Positions 10,005 to 20,882 of a stretch of 64,000 bases of DNA are shown one piece after another; position 1 is the stretch's first letter; every line of letters starts with the position of its first letter. This DNA comes from Devosia algicola. Its GTDB lineage: Bacteria > Pseudomonadota > Alphaproteobacteria > Rhizobiales > Devosiaceae. The stretch lies in contig NZ_CP118246.1 of the NCBI RefSeq assembly GCF_028816455.1, forward strand, positions 620,001 through 684,000, in the 5' to 3' direction. Under the pieces are notes generated by a model that worked only from the letters and a program-made list of their open reading frames with translations, searched no databases and was not told where the DNA came from. The position numbers and the translations under genes were made by a program.

Positions 10005-11134
10005 GGCGCTCAGGCTGTTTATCGTTGCCGGGGAGCCCTCGGGCGACCGTATCGCTGCCGATCTGCTTACTCGATTACAGGCGCGACTGCGGGTCGACGT
10101 GTTTGGCGTCGGCGGCGACGAGATGGTCGCGTTGGGTCTCGATCCAATATTTCCCATGGATGATTTAGCTGTCATGGGACTAACCGACGTTATCAAACGG
10201 CTCCCACTATTGCTTTGGCGTGTTGAACAGACGGCTCGCGAAATCGCGCGACTTGCGCCTGATGTGACGGTATTGGTTGACGCTCAAGACTTTTCCAAGC
10301 GCGTCGCCAAGCGTGCCCGCGGTCTCGGTTATCAGGGTCCAATGATCTTGTTCGGCGCACCGACAGTGTGGGCGCGGGCGCCACAACGCGCCGCCAAACT
10401 GACGCCATTTTTTAACGAAGTTCTGGCGGTATTGCCATTTGAACCCAAGGTGATGGCACGGCTCGGCGGTCCACCAACCAGCTATGTGGGTCATCCAGCG
10501 CTCAAAGATGTTGCCGTCGCCACTAGCCACGACGCCGGTATCGTAGTGCTGTTGCCGGGCAGCCGCCCCGGCGAATTGCGCCGACACTTGCCATTGTTGC
10601 GCAGCCTTGCCCAGCGCCTCGCCGATCATCCAAACGTTGACGGATTTTTCATTCCGACCTTGCCGCATCTGGTGGCTGACATGCGCGCGGCAGTGGCGGG
10701 TTGGGCCATGCCGGTCGAGATCAGCGCAGTTCGTACCGAACGTGCCGAGCACTATCGAGGGGCGTTGATGGCCTTAAGCGTGGCTGGTACGGCAACGTTG
10801 GAGCTGGCGCTGGCCAAACTGCCAATGATCCTGATCTACGCCATGGATGCAGCCCAAGCGGCGACCTACAAGCAAATCGGCCAACCTGTAGTTGGACTTC
10901 CCAACATTATCGCGGGTTCTTCAATCGTGCCTGAATTTGTGGCGAGAAACCCCGACGTGGCCGAAATAGCTGCGGCGGCTTTGCTATTGGTCGAAAACAA
11001 GGAAGCCCGCCAACGCCAGATTACGGCATTTGACGAGCCTTGCTGAACTGATGCTGGTCGGTGAACCTGAGGCGCCTCGCCAGGATCCGGCTGACCGGAT
11101 ACTGGCGCATCTGCCCAAATTCAGCGCTTGCTGA
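9997..11134 (+). CDS. lpxB: Lipid-A-disaccharide synthase (apparent frameshift near 11038)
   Basis: LpxB condenses lipid X with UDP-diacylglucosamine to the lipid A disaccharide. The N-terminus [17 protein letters not shown] and the segments [22 protein letters not shown] and [15 protein letters not shown] are typical of this glycosyltransferase. I chose the ATG at 9997, which overlaps the lpxI stop. Near the C-terminus ATTTGACGAGCCTTGC breaks the frame. Removing one C at 11038-11039 restores DELAELM and extends the protein to a TGA at 11132, about 378 residues. The stop overlaps the convergent gltA stop by 14 bases. Confidence 0.93.
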
Positions 11135-12411
11135 TCTCTTCGTAGTCGCGCATCGGCATACCATTGTAAAGCTGGCGGGGGCGACCGATCTTCTTTTGCG
11201 GGTCGCCGATCATTTCCTTCCACTGGGCAATCCAGCCGACAGTACGAGCCATTGCGAATAGCACGGTGAACATCGAGGTTGGAAAGCCGACCGCGTCCAG
11301 AATGATGCCGGAATAGAAATCGACATTCGGATAGAGCCTTGCGGTCGATAAAGTACTGATCTTCTAACGCAATTTTTTCCAACTCCTGCGCAACCTGCAG
11401 CGTTGGGTTATTTTCAACTCCTAAAAGGTCGAGCACTTCCTTGGCAGTCGCCTGCATCACCGTCGCTCGCGGGTCGAAATTCTTGTAAACCCGATGCCCA
11501 AAGCCCATCAGCCTGAATGGATCATTCTTGTCCTTGGCACGCGCGATGAATTCGGGGATGCGCTCAACTGAGCCGATCTCGCGCAGCATGCTCAGCGCTG
11601 CCTCGTTGGCGCCGCCATGGGCCGGGCCCCAGAGGCAGGCCACACCCGCAGCGATGCAGGCAAACGGGTTGGCGTCGGAGGATCCAGCCAAACGCACGGT
11701 TGATGTTGATGCATTCTGCTCATGGTCGGCGTGCAGGGTAAAAATCAGGTCCATGGCGCGCGCGACCACGGGATTGACCTCGTAGGGTTCGGCCGGCACA
11801 GAGAAGCACATGCTCAGGAAATTGGACGCGAAATCCAGTTCGTTTCGGGGGTAAACGAAGGGCTGGCCTACTGAGTATTTATAGGTCATCGCGGCAATAG
11901 TCGGCATTTTTGCGATCATGCGGATCGAGGCAATCTCGCGCTGCACCGGGTCGTTGATATCGGTGCTGTCATGATAAAATGCGGCCATGGCACCAACAAC
12001 GCCGGTCATGATTGCCATCGGGTGCGCATCCCTGCGGAAGCCCCGGAAGAAATAGTGCATCTGTTCATGCACCATCGTGTGCTTCGTGACCAGCGCTTCA
12101 AATTCGCGCAATTGCTGTTTGCTCGGCAGTTCGCCGTACAGAAGCAGGTAGCAGACTTCGATATAGCTGCTTTTCGCCGCCAGCTGGTCGATTGGATAAC
12201 CGCGATAAAGCAGTTCGCCTTTGTCACCATCGATAAAGGTTATGGCGCTGTCGCACGCTGCGGTCGAGGTAAAACCCGGATCGTAGGTAAACATGCCCGT
12301 CTTGGCGTAGAGCGAACGAATATCAATGACATCCGGTCCTACGGAACCTTCAAGGACAGGGAATTCATAGCTGTCGTCCCCGATGACGAGTTTGGCGACT
12401 TTATCGGTCAT
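11121..12411 (-). CDS. gltA: Citrate synthase (apparent frameshift near 11337)
   Basis: This is type II citrate synthase of the TCA cycle. Recognisable features are [12 protein letters not shown], the [10 protein letters not shown] and [12 protein letters not shown] active-site segments, and [13 protein letters not shown] with catalytic His. The frame breaks after DQYFIDRK at plus-strand GAGCCTT (11334-11340). Removing one base gives [10 protein letters not shown] and ends with [13 protein letters not shown] at 11121, about 429 residues. The start at 12411 follows AGGAGAGC on the minus strand. gltA stands convergent to lpxB, with gltX upstream in the same direction. Confidence 0.95.
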
Positions 12412-12492
12412 TTAGCTCTCCTGGATGGCCCACACCCAAATTGATGGAAGTATACGAAAAGTAGGGCCAGCATTGTGGTTCAGGCGTACAAT

Positions 12493-12507
12493 CTACCTCT
12501 GAGGTAG
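12493..12507. promoter_or_regulatory. 15-bp palindrome upstream of gltA
   Basis: CTACCTC-T-GAGGTAG is a perfect 7-bp inverted repeat around one base, 82 bases upstream of the gltA start codon. The one-base centre is too small for an RNA hairpin loop, so a protein-binding operator is the more likely reading. No regulator is identified. Confidence 0.35.
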
Positions 12508-12535
12508 CAGTTTTTGTCTATCGCAGGCAATCAAT

Positions 12536-12554
12536 GGGTACGCAAGGCGTACCC
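12536..12554 (-). terminator. Short stem-loop after gltX
   Basis: GGGTACGC and GCGTACCC form an 8-bp stem with a 3-nt loop, 16 bases past the gltX stop on the minus strand. No T-run follows, so termination strength is doubtful. Confidence 0.4.
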
Positions 12555-12570
12555 TGATCTGCTCACTCGG

Positions 12571-13987
12571 CTACGGCGCTGCCTGGTCTGACAACCGGTC
12601 AAGACTTGCGTCTTTTCCTATCAGCACCATGACTTCAAAAATGCCCGGCGAAACCGTTCGCCCAGTCAAAGCGGCGCGCAATGGTTGCGCCAATTTGCCT
12701 AGCTTCAGGCCTTTTTGTTCTGCGAGGGCACGCATTGCGGCATCAATTGCCGGTACGGTCCAATCATTGAGTCCGCGCAAAACCGGCAGCATGTCTGCAA
12801 GAAGTGCGCGTGAATGGTCAGTCAATAGGGCAGCGGCTGCTGCGTCAATCGTCAATGGACGCACAGCGTAAATGAACTGGGCCAGATCAATCAAGTCCAG
12901 GACCGTCTTGGCACGCGGTTGCAGTTCGGGCAGGGCAGCCAGGACCGTCGATTCATTGGCAATCAATCCTGCTTGATCAACCGTGCGTCCGACTTCGGCC
13001 GCTGTACTGACCATCACCTTGAACAGATATTTGGGGTCGGCCTCGCGGATATAAATCCCGTTGATGTTTTCGAGCCTTGACGAAATCGAAACGGGCCGCG
13101 CCCTTGTTGAGGGCGTCCAGACTGAACCATTCGATCATCTGATCAGTGGAAAATATTTCGTCGTCATCGTGAGACCAGCCCAACCGCGCCAGATAGTTGC
13201 GCAATGCCTCGGGCAGATACCCCATATGTCGATAGGCGTCGACGCCTAGCGCACCATGTCGTTTGGACAGCTTTGCCCCGTCCGGTCCATGAATCAGCGG
13301 GATATGTGCCATCTCCGGCACGGTCCAGCCCATGGCGTTATAGATGACGATCTGGCGCGCGGCGTTAGTCAGGTGATCGTCTCCACGTATGATGTGGGTA
13401 ACGCCCATGTCGTGATCGTCCACCACCACGGCGTGCATATAGGTCGGGGTGCCGTCCGAACGCAGGATGATGAAATCGTCAAGGTTTTCGGTTTTGAACA
13501 CAACCTTGCCCTGAACGTGGTCATTGACAATGATCTCGCCACTCTGCGGTGCCTTGATGCGGATGACAGGCGCCACCCCATCGGGGGCTTCAGTCGCATC
13601 CCTGTCGCGCCAATGACCATTGTAGCGCGGCGCCCTGCCAGCAGCACGAGCCTCCTCTCGCATTTGCGTCAATTCTTCGGGGGAGCAATAGCACTTATAG
13701 GCAAGGCCCTTGGCCACAAGTTCCGCCGCAACTTCGGCGTGCCTGTGGGCGCGGGCAAATTGGGATATGGCGTCGCCGTCCCATTGCAGGCCAAGCCAAG
13801 ATAGACCGTCTTTGATGGCGTCCACTGCGGCATCAGTTGACCGTTCGCGATCAGTATCTTCAATACGCAACAACATCTTGCCGCCAAGCTTGCGTGCATA
13901 GGCCCAGCTGAACAGGGCGGTGCGGGCGCCACCAATATGGAGGTAGCCGGTGGGCGACGGTGCGAAACGGGTGACAATTTGAGACAT
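12571..13987 (-). CDS. gltX: Glutamyl-tRNA synthetase (apparent frameshift near 13075)
   Basis: This class I synthetase charges tRNA-Glu. The N-terminus (start 13987) has the HIGH-type motif PTGYLHIGG at residues 10-18, then [10 protein letters not shown], and the KLSKRHG catalytic loop near residue 240. After GAARFDFVK the frame breaks at plus-strand GAGCCTT (13072-13078). Removing one base gives [18 protein letters not shown] and continues through the anticodon-binding domain to 12571, 471 residues in all. comEC starts divergently 51 bases away. Confidence 0.94.
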
Positions 13988-14038
13988 GATAACCAGAACG
14001 GTTGGACAGATTGTGCGCCGTGTGTACCATAGGCGAGC

Positions 14039-16211
14039 ATGAGCGCAAGGGCAGGGGTGCGCCAGATGCCGGGGCAAGCAGTGATCGATGCGGATACGGT
14101 TGGCAGCAAGGCCAGGTTGCAACCCTTCATGCGGCAACGATTGCCAGGTCGGTTCAATGCCGGATTTACAACAAAGGCGGCTCCTCTGGTCGCCATTGAA
14201 CGGGCGCTGCACCGCCGACGTCTGATCGTCCTTTTGCCTTTTGCCATGATTGTCGGCATGGTGATTTACGCCGGATTGGGGTCCGAACCATTGGCCTGGG
14301 CACTGGCCCTTGTCGGTTTGGCACTGGCGACCCTGCTTGCGATTTCAGGCGCGACAATTGGGCGCCTTCGCATTTTGGTGCTGCTGACCGCTCTGTGGGT
14401 TGGGTTTTCGATATTGCCGCTCCACGGATTGCTCTTTGGCACGCCGATGCTGGCGTATCCCGTCTACGGCGAATTCACTGCCCATATAGACGAAATCATC
14501 TCGTCGAGCCCTGATGCGCGGCGCATTATCGTTTCTGATTTGCGTGCCAGCGATCCTCGCGACGCGGTGGCAATCCGCCGAGCAAGGCTGTTCCTGGCGC
14601 CAACGCCGTCCTTGGCACCCGGCGATATTATTCGCGCAAAATTGCGACTGGCGCCCGTGCCGGGACCGGTATTGCCCGGCGCATTTGATGCACAATTTCA
14701 CGCATATTTTCAGGGCATTGGTGCCTATGGCAATGTCACGAGTGGATTGGAACTGGTAACGCCCGGCGCCGGATTGGATATGGCGCGGTGGATCGATGGT
14801 ATGCGTCGCCAGATTGGCGGTCGGATTGATCGCGTCCTGTCCGGGCAGGCCGCTGCCATCGGTTGGGCAATGGTGGTCGGCGATCAAAGCCTGATCACCG
14901 ACGACACTCGTCAAGTCATGTCAGCGGCGGGGTTGGCGCATATATATTCGATTTCCGGCCTGCACATGTCGCTGGTTGCGGGCGGCATGTTTGCCTTCCT
15001 TCGGTTGCTGCTGGCCAGCCTGCATGGCTTTGCCCAGGCCTTGCCGATCAAGAAAATCGCTGCATTGGGCGGCATTGTCACCGCCTGTGGGTATTTGTTG
15101 CTTGCGGGCGGTGTGGCCAATGTGCCTGCGTTCCGTTCAACCCTGATGCTAGCGTTGGTGTTTGGCGCGGTGCTGGTTGGAAGGCGCGCGCTGACAATGC
15201 GAAACGTGGCGCTGGCAGCCATGGTGATAATTCTTATCGATCCGCCCAGTATCTTCCGCGCAAGCTTTCAATTGTCCTTTGCCGCCGTTGTCGGGTTGAT
15301 TGGAGTTCTACGAGATGCCGCGTCGGGGGATGCGGGGCAAACACGGGTGGCTTGGCCGTATCGGCAAGATAATCGCCGCGACCGCCACGACAAGCTTTAT
15401 CGCCGGTTCGGCAACGTTGTTGTTCTCTGCCTATCATTTTCAACAAACCGCGCCGCTCGGCGTTTTGGGAAATGTGCTGGCGCTGCCCGTCGTCAGCCTG
15501 ATCATCATGCCTGCAGCGATGTTGGGATTGCTATTCATGCCGCTGGGGATCGAGGGGTATTTCTTTGATGCCATGGGCTGGGGAATCGAGCGTATGCTCG
15601 ACGTGGCGCGTCTGGTCGCCGGGTGGAGCGCCGGGCTTGACGCGCACCCACTATTGTCCGCGACAGCGCTTTTGATCGGACTTGCGGCCTTGGCGTGGTT
15701 TGCGTTTCTCGAAGGCTATTGGCGCTACGCCGGACCTCTGTTGGCGGTACCGGCGGTTCTGTTGTTCGGATTTGCGGTTGTGCCCGACGTGTTGGTCGCC
15801 GATACCACCCAGGCCGTGGCTATCCGCACCGGCGACGGCTTGGGCCTGCTTGGCGGTCGCAACGGCAGTTTCGCGGTAAAAGTTTGGAGCGAGCAATATT
15901 CAGAACCCATTGCCAGCACAGCATCCGGCATGCATTGCGACGATCAGGCCTGCATAGTTGCCGCGAAAGATTTTTCCGCATCGCTTGTGACCGCCTATTC
16001 GGCTTTCCCAGAGGACTGCGGCCGCAATCAACTGGTGGTCACCCACCTTCGAGCACCGGCGTTCTGCCGCGAGCAAACCACGGTGATCGATTCAGATGAC
16101 CTGAAACGCGGCGGTGTGGAGTGGCTGCGCTGGCAACCGGCGGCGCACCGGTTTGACATCAGGCCCGCAATTGCCAGCCTTAACCGGCCCTGGCGAGTTT
16201 TGCAACGCTGA
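14039..16211 (+). CDS. comEC: ComEC/Rec2 family DNA-uptake channel (apparent frameshift near 15306)
   Basis: ComEC-type proteins form the inner-membrane channel for DNA uptake. The first frame holds an N-terminal hydrophobic region, an OB-like periplasmic region (about 130-240) and the competence domain with [16 protein letters not shown], then many membrane helices. At GGAGTTCTACGAG (15303-15315) the frame moves by one base. The second frame continues YEMPRRGM and further helices to 16211, about 723 residues. No metallo-beta-lactamase domain is visible after the helices. The break is GAGTTCT and differs from the common GAGCT type unless a substitution is also present. Role in natural transformation is inferred from the family only. 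Confidence 0.85.
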
Positions 16212-16295
16212 CTCCGACCGTGTTGACAGCATCGTCAGCCAATGTCGGGTTCGAGTCCTGACCATATCAACCATGTATAGAACCCGCTTGAACTC

Positions 16296-17171
16296 CTAGA
16301 GTGCGACTATTGTCTCGGGCAGGCCAGGCACATCGACCTCAAGGCTGAATATGCCGCCGGCATGTTTTTCCACTTCTAGCTGCTCCGCCGACAGGGAAAT
16401 ACTGGCGCTGGTCACGAACAGGGTCTTGTAGTCGTCGCCACCAAATGCAGGGCATGTCACTTGGCTGACAGGCAGTTCGACCACGTAGTCAATTGATCCG
16501 TCAGGCGCGTGCCGCACGACGCAGCTTCCGCCCCATCGGGCGTTCCACAAATAGCCTTCGCTGTCGGTAACAGCGCCATCGGGTGCGCCGCGACCGTCAG
16601 TGACCTCGTGAAACAAGCTCCACTCGCCGATGGGCAGGCCGGTTTGCGGGTCGGTACGGCACTGCATGATCTTGTGGGTCGGCGTATCCGCGAAATAGGC
16701 CACGGTACCATCCGGCGAAAAACAGGTCGCGTTCGGAACAGCGACCCTGGGAAGAATGGTTGACAGTGTTCCTGCGCGATAGTGATAGACCGCGCCTTGG
16801 GACTCACCCTCGTCCTTGAGCATGGTGCCTATCCAGAACCCGCCGGCACGGTCGACGCGGCTATCATTGGTGCGGGTTGCCTTGTTGTCTGCCTCAATTG
16901 AAACAATCAACGATTGGGCGCTGGTATTCAGGTTGAAGGATTTAAGCCCCGTTTCCGTCGCAATGGCGAGATTGTCGCGATCAATAACGCCAGCCGCCGC
17001 AACAACTTCGTCAAACTGCCACTGTCCGGCGCTCTCGCCAGTTGCCGTGGCAGCGAACAGCGTCTGTCCGGCAATGTCGAAATAGAATAGTTGCCGGCGA
17101 TCCGGATGCCAGATCGGACCTTCGCCCAGGGAGCATCGACTGTCGATCAACAGCTTGGCGGTCCGGTTCAT
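16296..17171 (-). CDS. SMP-30/gluconolactonase-family sugar lactonase
   Basis: A six-bladed beta-propeller lactonase, 291 intact residues. CSLGEGPIWHP at residues 12-22 holds the metal-ligand Glu, NDSRVDRAGGFWIGTM the mid-propeller ligand, and ATCFSPDGTVAYFADT with GAPDGAVTDSEGYLWNARWGG the later ligands. Such enzymes open aldonolactones to sugar acids. It overlaps dgoA by 4 bases, so it most likely opens the lactone whose acid is then dehydrated and cleaved by the neighbouring enzymes. The exact lactone cannot be told from sequence. Confidence 0.87.
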   Translation of the reverse strand: MNRTAKLLIDSRCSLGEGPIWHPDRRQLFYFDIAGQTLFAATATGESAGQWQFDEVVAAAGVIDRDNLAIATETGLKSFNLNTSAQSLIVSIEADNKATRTNDSRVDRAGGFWIGTMLKDEGESQGAVYHYRAGTLSTILPRVAVPNATCFSPDGTVAYFADTPTHKIMQCRTDPQTGLPIGEWSLFHEVTDGRGAPDGAVTDSEGYLWNARWGGSCVVRHAPDGSIDYVVELPVSQVTCPAFGGDDYKTLFVTSASISLSAEQLEVEKHAGGIFSLEVDVPGLPETIVAL

Positions 17172-17779
17172 TCTGACGCTCCTTTATCGTAGGCAGCAAC
17201 GGCTATCCGGGCGCGTTCTGCAACATCGTCGGCGCTCATGCCCGGCTTGTAGAGATATGTTCCCAACCCGAACCCGACGCAGCCCGCGGCGAAATATTCA
17301 ACGAAATTGTCGGGATTGGCGCCGCCAACAGCGTAAAGTGGAATGTCGGGTGGCAATACCGCCTTCATCGCCTTGATCCCCTTGGGTCCAAGCACCTCAG
17401 CCGGAAAGAACTTGAGCCCGGTTGCGCCAGCCTTGATCGCCCTGAACGCCTCTGTCGGGGTCATCACACCGGGATAGGATTCAAGTTGAATACGCACCGT
17501 TTCTTCGATGACCGACTTGTTGGCATCGGGCGACACAATGAATGTGCCGCCAGCGTCTGCGACGGCCCATACCTGCTTCTTGGACAAAACGGTGCCAGCA
17601 CCAATCTCGGCCTTGTCGGCAAGAGTATTTGAAGCAAGCGATATGCTGGTCAACGCCTCCGGCGAGTTCAGGGGTACTTCGATGCGATTAATACCTGCTG
17701 CAACAAGCGCCTCGCAAACCGCGATAGTTTCCTTTGGCGTGATGCCACGCAGAATGGCGATGATGTGTCGATGGGTCAT
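17168..17779 (-). CDS. dgoA: 2-dehydro-3-deoxy-6-phosphogalactonate aldolase
   Basis: A class I KDPG/KDPGal aldolase, 203 residues, cleaving the phosphorylated 2-keto-3-deoxy acid to pyruvate and glyceraldehyde-3-phosphate. Visible are ILRGITPKE (residues 9-17), GINRIEVPLNSPEA with the catalytic Glu, GAGTVLS, and GLKFFPAE with the Schiff-base Lys, all standard for the family. Placement between the lactonase and dgoK argues for the galactonate-type member and not Eda. It starts at 17779 and is 11 bases after dgoK. Confidence 0.9.
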   Translation of the reverse strand: MTHRHIIAILRGITPKETIAVCEALVAAGINRIEVPLNSPEALTSISLASNTLADKAEIGAGTVLSKKQVWAVADAGGTFIVSPDANKSVIEETVRIQLESYPGVMTPTEAFRAIKAGATGLKFFPAEVLGPKGIKAMKAVLPPDIPLYAVGGANPDNFVEYFAAGCVGFGLGTYLYKPGMSADDVAERARIAVAAYDKGASE

Positions 17780-17790
17780 GAGATATATTC

Positions 17791-18711
17791 CTATGCTGCG
17801 TGCTGGCGCGCGGCTTTCAGGCCCGCAAGTACGGCCTCGGTCGCATCAATCAAACGGGTTTTGGCCCCAACCTTGTTCAAGGCGGTTTGATATAGGCCGC
17901 ATAAAGAGGTTGCGCCGATCAACGGAACTTCGGACTGGCTTAGCCAATCGCGGTGACCACCGATTTCCGAGCCGATCAGAAGACCGGACAGATAGCCCGC
18001 GCACCAATCCGGCTTGCGGTTCGACAGCAGTGAACCGGCCCGAACGCTGAACAAAAGCCCCAATAGATCGTCGGGTCGTGCAAGTCCGGCGTCAACCCCG
18101 GCATCAAAACCCGTCTCGCGATCCGGGCCATCCAGATCGCCATTGAGTGAATGGCGCAACACCGAATGCGTGCGCAGCACTTCGTAAAGCTCGCCGGTCA
18201 TGGCCGTGGCAAAACGCGTAATGCGCGCGCCGCTTAGCGCCACCCACTTCGAATGGGTGCCGGGCATACAGACGACACCGTCAAAATCCGGAATCAAAAC
18301 GCTTAATCCAAGCAGCTGCGTTTCTTCGCCACGCATGACATTTTCGCTGCCCGGCGTTTTCTGGCAAACGCCGGGAAGAATCGCCGGTCGCAATGCTGCG
18401 TTAGCTATTTCGGGCCGAACGGCACCATTAGCGAGCGCCTGCAAATTGGCTGGAGCATCAAGATAGGGTGCCTCAATCCAGCCCTGCCGTGCACCGGCCA
18501 TTCCGCAAATCAGAACGTCGACCGATGCCGCAGTAAACGCCTCGCCAGCCACCACTTCGCTTAGGGCGGCGGGGTATTCCTCCCGGTTCAATTTGCCCAT
18601 ACCCTTTGGAGAGGTATGGCTGAACACGACATCGCCCGACGCGTCGATTCCCCAGGCGCGTAGGTTTGACGTACCCCAATCGACCGCGATCCAGTCCGCT
18701 TTTGTAGTCAA
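17791..18711 (-). CDS. dgoK: 2-dehydro-3-deoxygalactonokinase
   Basis: DgoK phosphorylates 2-keto-3-deoxy-galactonate. WIAVDWGTSNLRAWGID at the N-terminus is the nucleotide-binding signature, and GMAGARQGWIEAPY, MPGTHSKWV and GLLIGSEIGG are family features. I chose the TTG at 18711, which follows GGACGAGG and gives 306 residues beginning TTKADWIAVDWG as in the family. An upstream TTG at 18804 would add 31 residues without visible homology. It is the first gene of a lactonase-aldolase-kinase operon divergent from the dehydratase. Confidence 0.9.
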   Translation of the reverse strand: MTTKADWIAVDWGTSNLRAWGIDASGDVVFSHTSPKGMGKLNREEYPAALSEVVAGEAFTAASVDVLICGMAGARQGWIEAPYLDAPANLQALANGAVRPEIANAALRPAILPGVCQKTPGSENVMRGEETQLLGLSVLIPDFDGVVCMPGTHSKWVALSGARITRFATAMTGELYEVLRTHSVLRHSLNGDLDGPDRETGFDAGVDAGLARPDDLLGLLFSVRAGSLLSNRKPDWCAGYLSGLLIGSEIGGHRDWLSQSEVPLIGATSLCGLYQTALNKVGAKTRLIDATEAVLAGLKAARQHAA

Positions 18712-18927
18712 TATTGCCTCGTCCGTAAGTGAGTCCGGCCCAAGCGCCGCAATGTCGGCGACCCTAATGGCATCAAATGGTTTCAGCCAGACGAAAATGT
18801 CCAAATTTTTCGCTGGCTGGAAACAAGCCGTAAGATTGGCATGGACTCCGCGTCGCCCTGATCAGCAGAAACCGCACGCGCAATGTCGGCAAAAACATGA
18901 ATTAATTGACGGATACCCGTTCATTCT

Positions 18928-18941
18928 TTTGTCTGACATGT
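18928..18941. promoter_or_regulatory. Possible operator in dgoK/dehydratase divergent region
   Basis: The 295-bp divergent region contains TTTGTCTGACATG around the small palindrome TGTC-T-GACA at 18930-18938. Its TTGT-N3-ACA form resembles FadR-subfamily GntR operators, which often control galactonate genes. No cognate regulator gene lies in the window and the match is short. Confidence 0.25.
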
Positions 18942-19006
18942 TAATAGAAAGCCATCGCTACTTTGGCGCGACCAATCCCAGGGCGCGTGGTTGAGGAATT
19001 CAGACA

Positions 19007-20812
19007 ATGACGGAAAATAAGGGCAACGGATCACAAAGACTGCGTTCACGCGCCTGGTTCGACAATCCGGATAATCCGGATATGACCGCACTCTATCTTG
19101 AGCGCTACATGAATTTTGGCGTGTCGCGCGAGGAATTGCAGTCCGACAAGCCCATCATCGGCATCGCCCAGACCGGATCTGACCTGTCGCCATGCAACCG
19201 GCACCACATCGTGCTGGCAGAGCGGGTGCGTGAAGGTATTCGCGAGGCAGGCGGAATCGCCATTGAGTTTCCGGTGCACCCCATTCAGGAAACCGGTAAG
19301 CGCCCCACGGCCGGCCTTGACCGCAATCTTGCCTATCTTGGCTTGGTTGAAGTGCTTTATAGCTACCCACTCGATGGTGTTGTGCTCACCATCGGTTGCG
19401 ATAAGACCACGCCCGCGATGCTTATGGGGGCGGCAACCGTCAACATTCCCGCCATTGCCCTGTCGGTCGGTCCGATGCTCAATGGTTGGCACAAGGGTGA
19501 ACGCACCGGATCCGGTACGATCGTCTGGAAGGCCCGCCAAATGATGGCCGCAGGCGAAATCGACTATGCCCAGTTCATCGAACTGGTTGCTTCATCCGCG
19601 CCGTCGACAGGTTTTTGTAATACCATGGGCACGGCGACGACGATGAATTCGCTGGCCGAAGCGCTGGGTATGCAACTCCCCGGTTCGGCAGCCATTCCAG
19701 CGCCTTACCGGGATCGTCAGGAAATGGCCTATCGCACCGGCAAGCGGATCGTTGACATGGTGCGTGAGGACCTTAAACCTTCCGATATCATGACCACGGA
19801 TGCGTTCCGAAACGCCATCGTCGTCAATTCTGCGATTGGCGGCTCCACCAACGCGCCCATCCACATCAAGGCGATTGCCCGCCACATAGGTGTCGATCTA
19901 GACCTTCAGGATTTCCAGACACACGGGCATAAAGTGCCGCTGCTGGTCAATCTGCAGCCGGCAGGCGAATATCTGGGCGAAGATTTTTATCATGCTGGCG
20001 GCGTGCCAGCAGTCGTCAACGAATTGATGGGGCAGGGGCTGATCCGCGAGGATGCCCTAACCGCCAATGGTATGACCATGGGCGAAAACTGCCGCGCCAC
20101 TATCGTGCAGGATGACCGGGTTATTCGCCATTTTGACAATCCGCTAATGGCGGACGCAGGGTTCCTGGTGTTGCGCGGTAATTTGTTTGACAACGCGATT
20201 ATGAAAACCAGCGTGATCTCCACCGAATTCCGCGATCGCTATCTGAACAATCCTGCCAGCCCTGGCGCATTTGAAGGCAAGGCGGTGGTTTTTGACGGTC
20301 CTGAAGACTACCACCGCCGCATCGACGATCCGGCACTGAAAATCGACGAGAACACACTGCTGTTCATGCGTGGCGCTGGACCTGTGGGATATCCGGGTGC
20401 TGCTGAGGTGGTCAATATGCGCCCGCCCGATTATCTGATCAAGAAGGGTGTTACGGCGCTGGCTTGCATCGGCGACGGGCGTCAATCCGGTACGTCGGGA
20501 TCCCCCTCGATCCTGAACGCATCGCCGGAAGCTGCCGCCGGGGGTAATCTCGCCATTCTCAAAACCGGGGACCGTGTGCGGATCGATTTGAACGAAGGTC
20601 AGGCCAACATCCTGATTTCAGACGACGAAATTGCATCGCGCCGTGCGGCTTTGGCGGCGGAAGGCGGCTACAAATATCCCGCTCACCAAACCCCATGGCA
20701 GGAAATCCAGCGTGGTCTGGTCGATCAGCTTGGCGATGGTGCCGTGCTCAAGCCCGCGGTCAGCTATCAGCGCATTGCTCAGACCCAAGGTGTGCCCCGC
20801 GACAATCACTAA
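19007..20812 (+). CDS. IlvD/Edd-family sugar-acid dehydratase
   Basis: A 601-residue dihydroxyacid dehydratase family protein with an iron-sulfur cluster. The cluster cysteines are visible in [19 protein letters not shown] and [13 protein letters not shown], and the C-terminal [14 protein letters not shown] and [23 protein letters not shown] segments are as in the aldonate branch (L-arabinonate, D-xylonate, D-galactonate, D-fuconate dehydratases). The start at 19007 follows AGGAATTC. Beside dgoK and dgoA it most likely dehydrates galactonate or a close epimer to the 2-keto-3-deoxy acid. It is not the biosynthetic IlvD by context. Confidence 0.87.
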   Translation: MTENKGNGSQRLRSRAWFDNPDNPDMTALYLERYMNFGVSREELQSDKPIIGIAQTGSDLSPCNRHHIVLAERVREGIREAGGIAIEFPVHPIQETGKRPTAGLDRNLAYLGLVEVLYSYPLDGVVLTIGCDKTTPAMLMGAATVNIPAIALSVGPMLNGWHKGERTGSGTIVWKARQMMAAGEIDYAQFIELVASSAPSTGFCNTMGTATTMNSLAEALGMQLPGSAAIPAPYRDRQEMAYRTGKRIVDMVREDLKPSDIMTTDAFRNAIVVNSAIGGSTNAPIHIKAIARHIGVDLDLQDFQTHGHKVPLLVNLQPAGEYLGEDFYHAGGVPAVVNELMGQGLIREDALTANGMTMGENCRATIVQDDRVIRHFDNPLMADAGFLVLRGNLFDNAIMKTSVISTEFRDRYLNNPASPGAFEGKAVVFDGPEDYHRRIDDPALKIDENTLLFMRGAGPVGYPGAAEVVNMRPPDYLIKKGVTALACIGDGRQSGTSGSPSILNASPEAAAGGNLAILKTGDRVRIDLNEGQANILISDDEIASRRAALAAEGGYKYPAHQTPWQEIQRGLVDQLGDGAVLKPAVSYQRIAQTQGVPRDNH

Positions 20813-20830
20813 GCGGCATCAGAATCCGAC

Positions 20831-20859
20831 AAAAAAGACCCGCCAATCTGGCGGGTCTT
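20831..20859. terminator. Bidirectional terminator between the dehydratase and lexA
   Basis: A perfect 10-bp stem (AAGACCCGCC / GGCGGGTCTT, 20835-20844 with 20850-20859) has a 5-nt loop. Six A residues precede it on the plus strand, giving a T-run for the convergent lexA transcript, so it is strong for lexA and weaker for the dehydratase. Confidence 0.85.
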
Positions 20860-20882
20860 ACTATTTCATCCAGCGCTGACAA

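Noticed and set aside
18712..18804. Longer dgoK start at 18804
   Set aside because: Both candidates are TTG; the later one has a ribosome site and gives the family's usual N-terminus.
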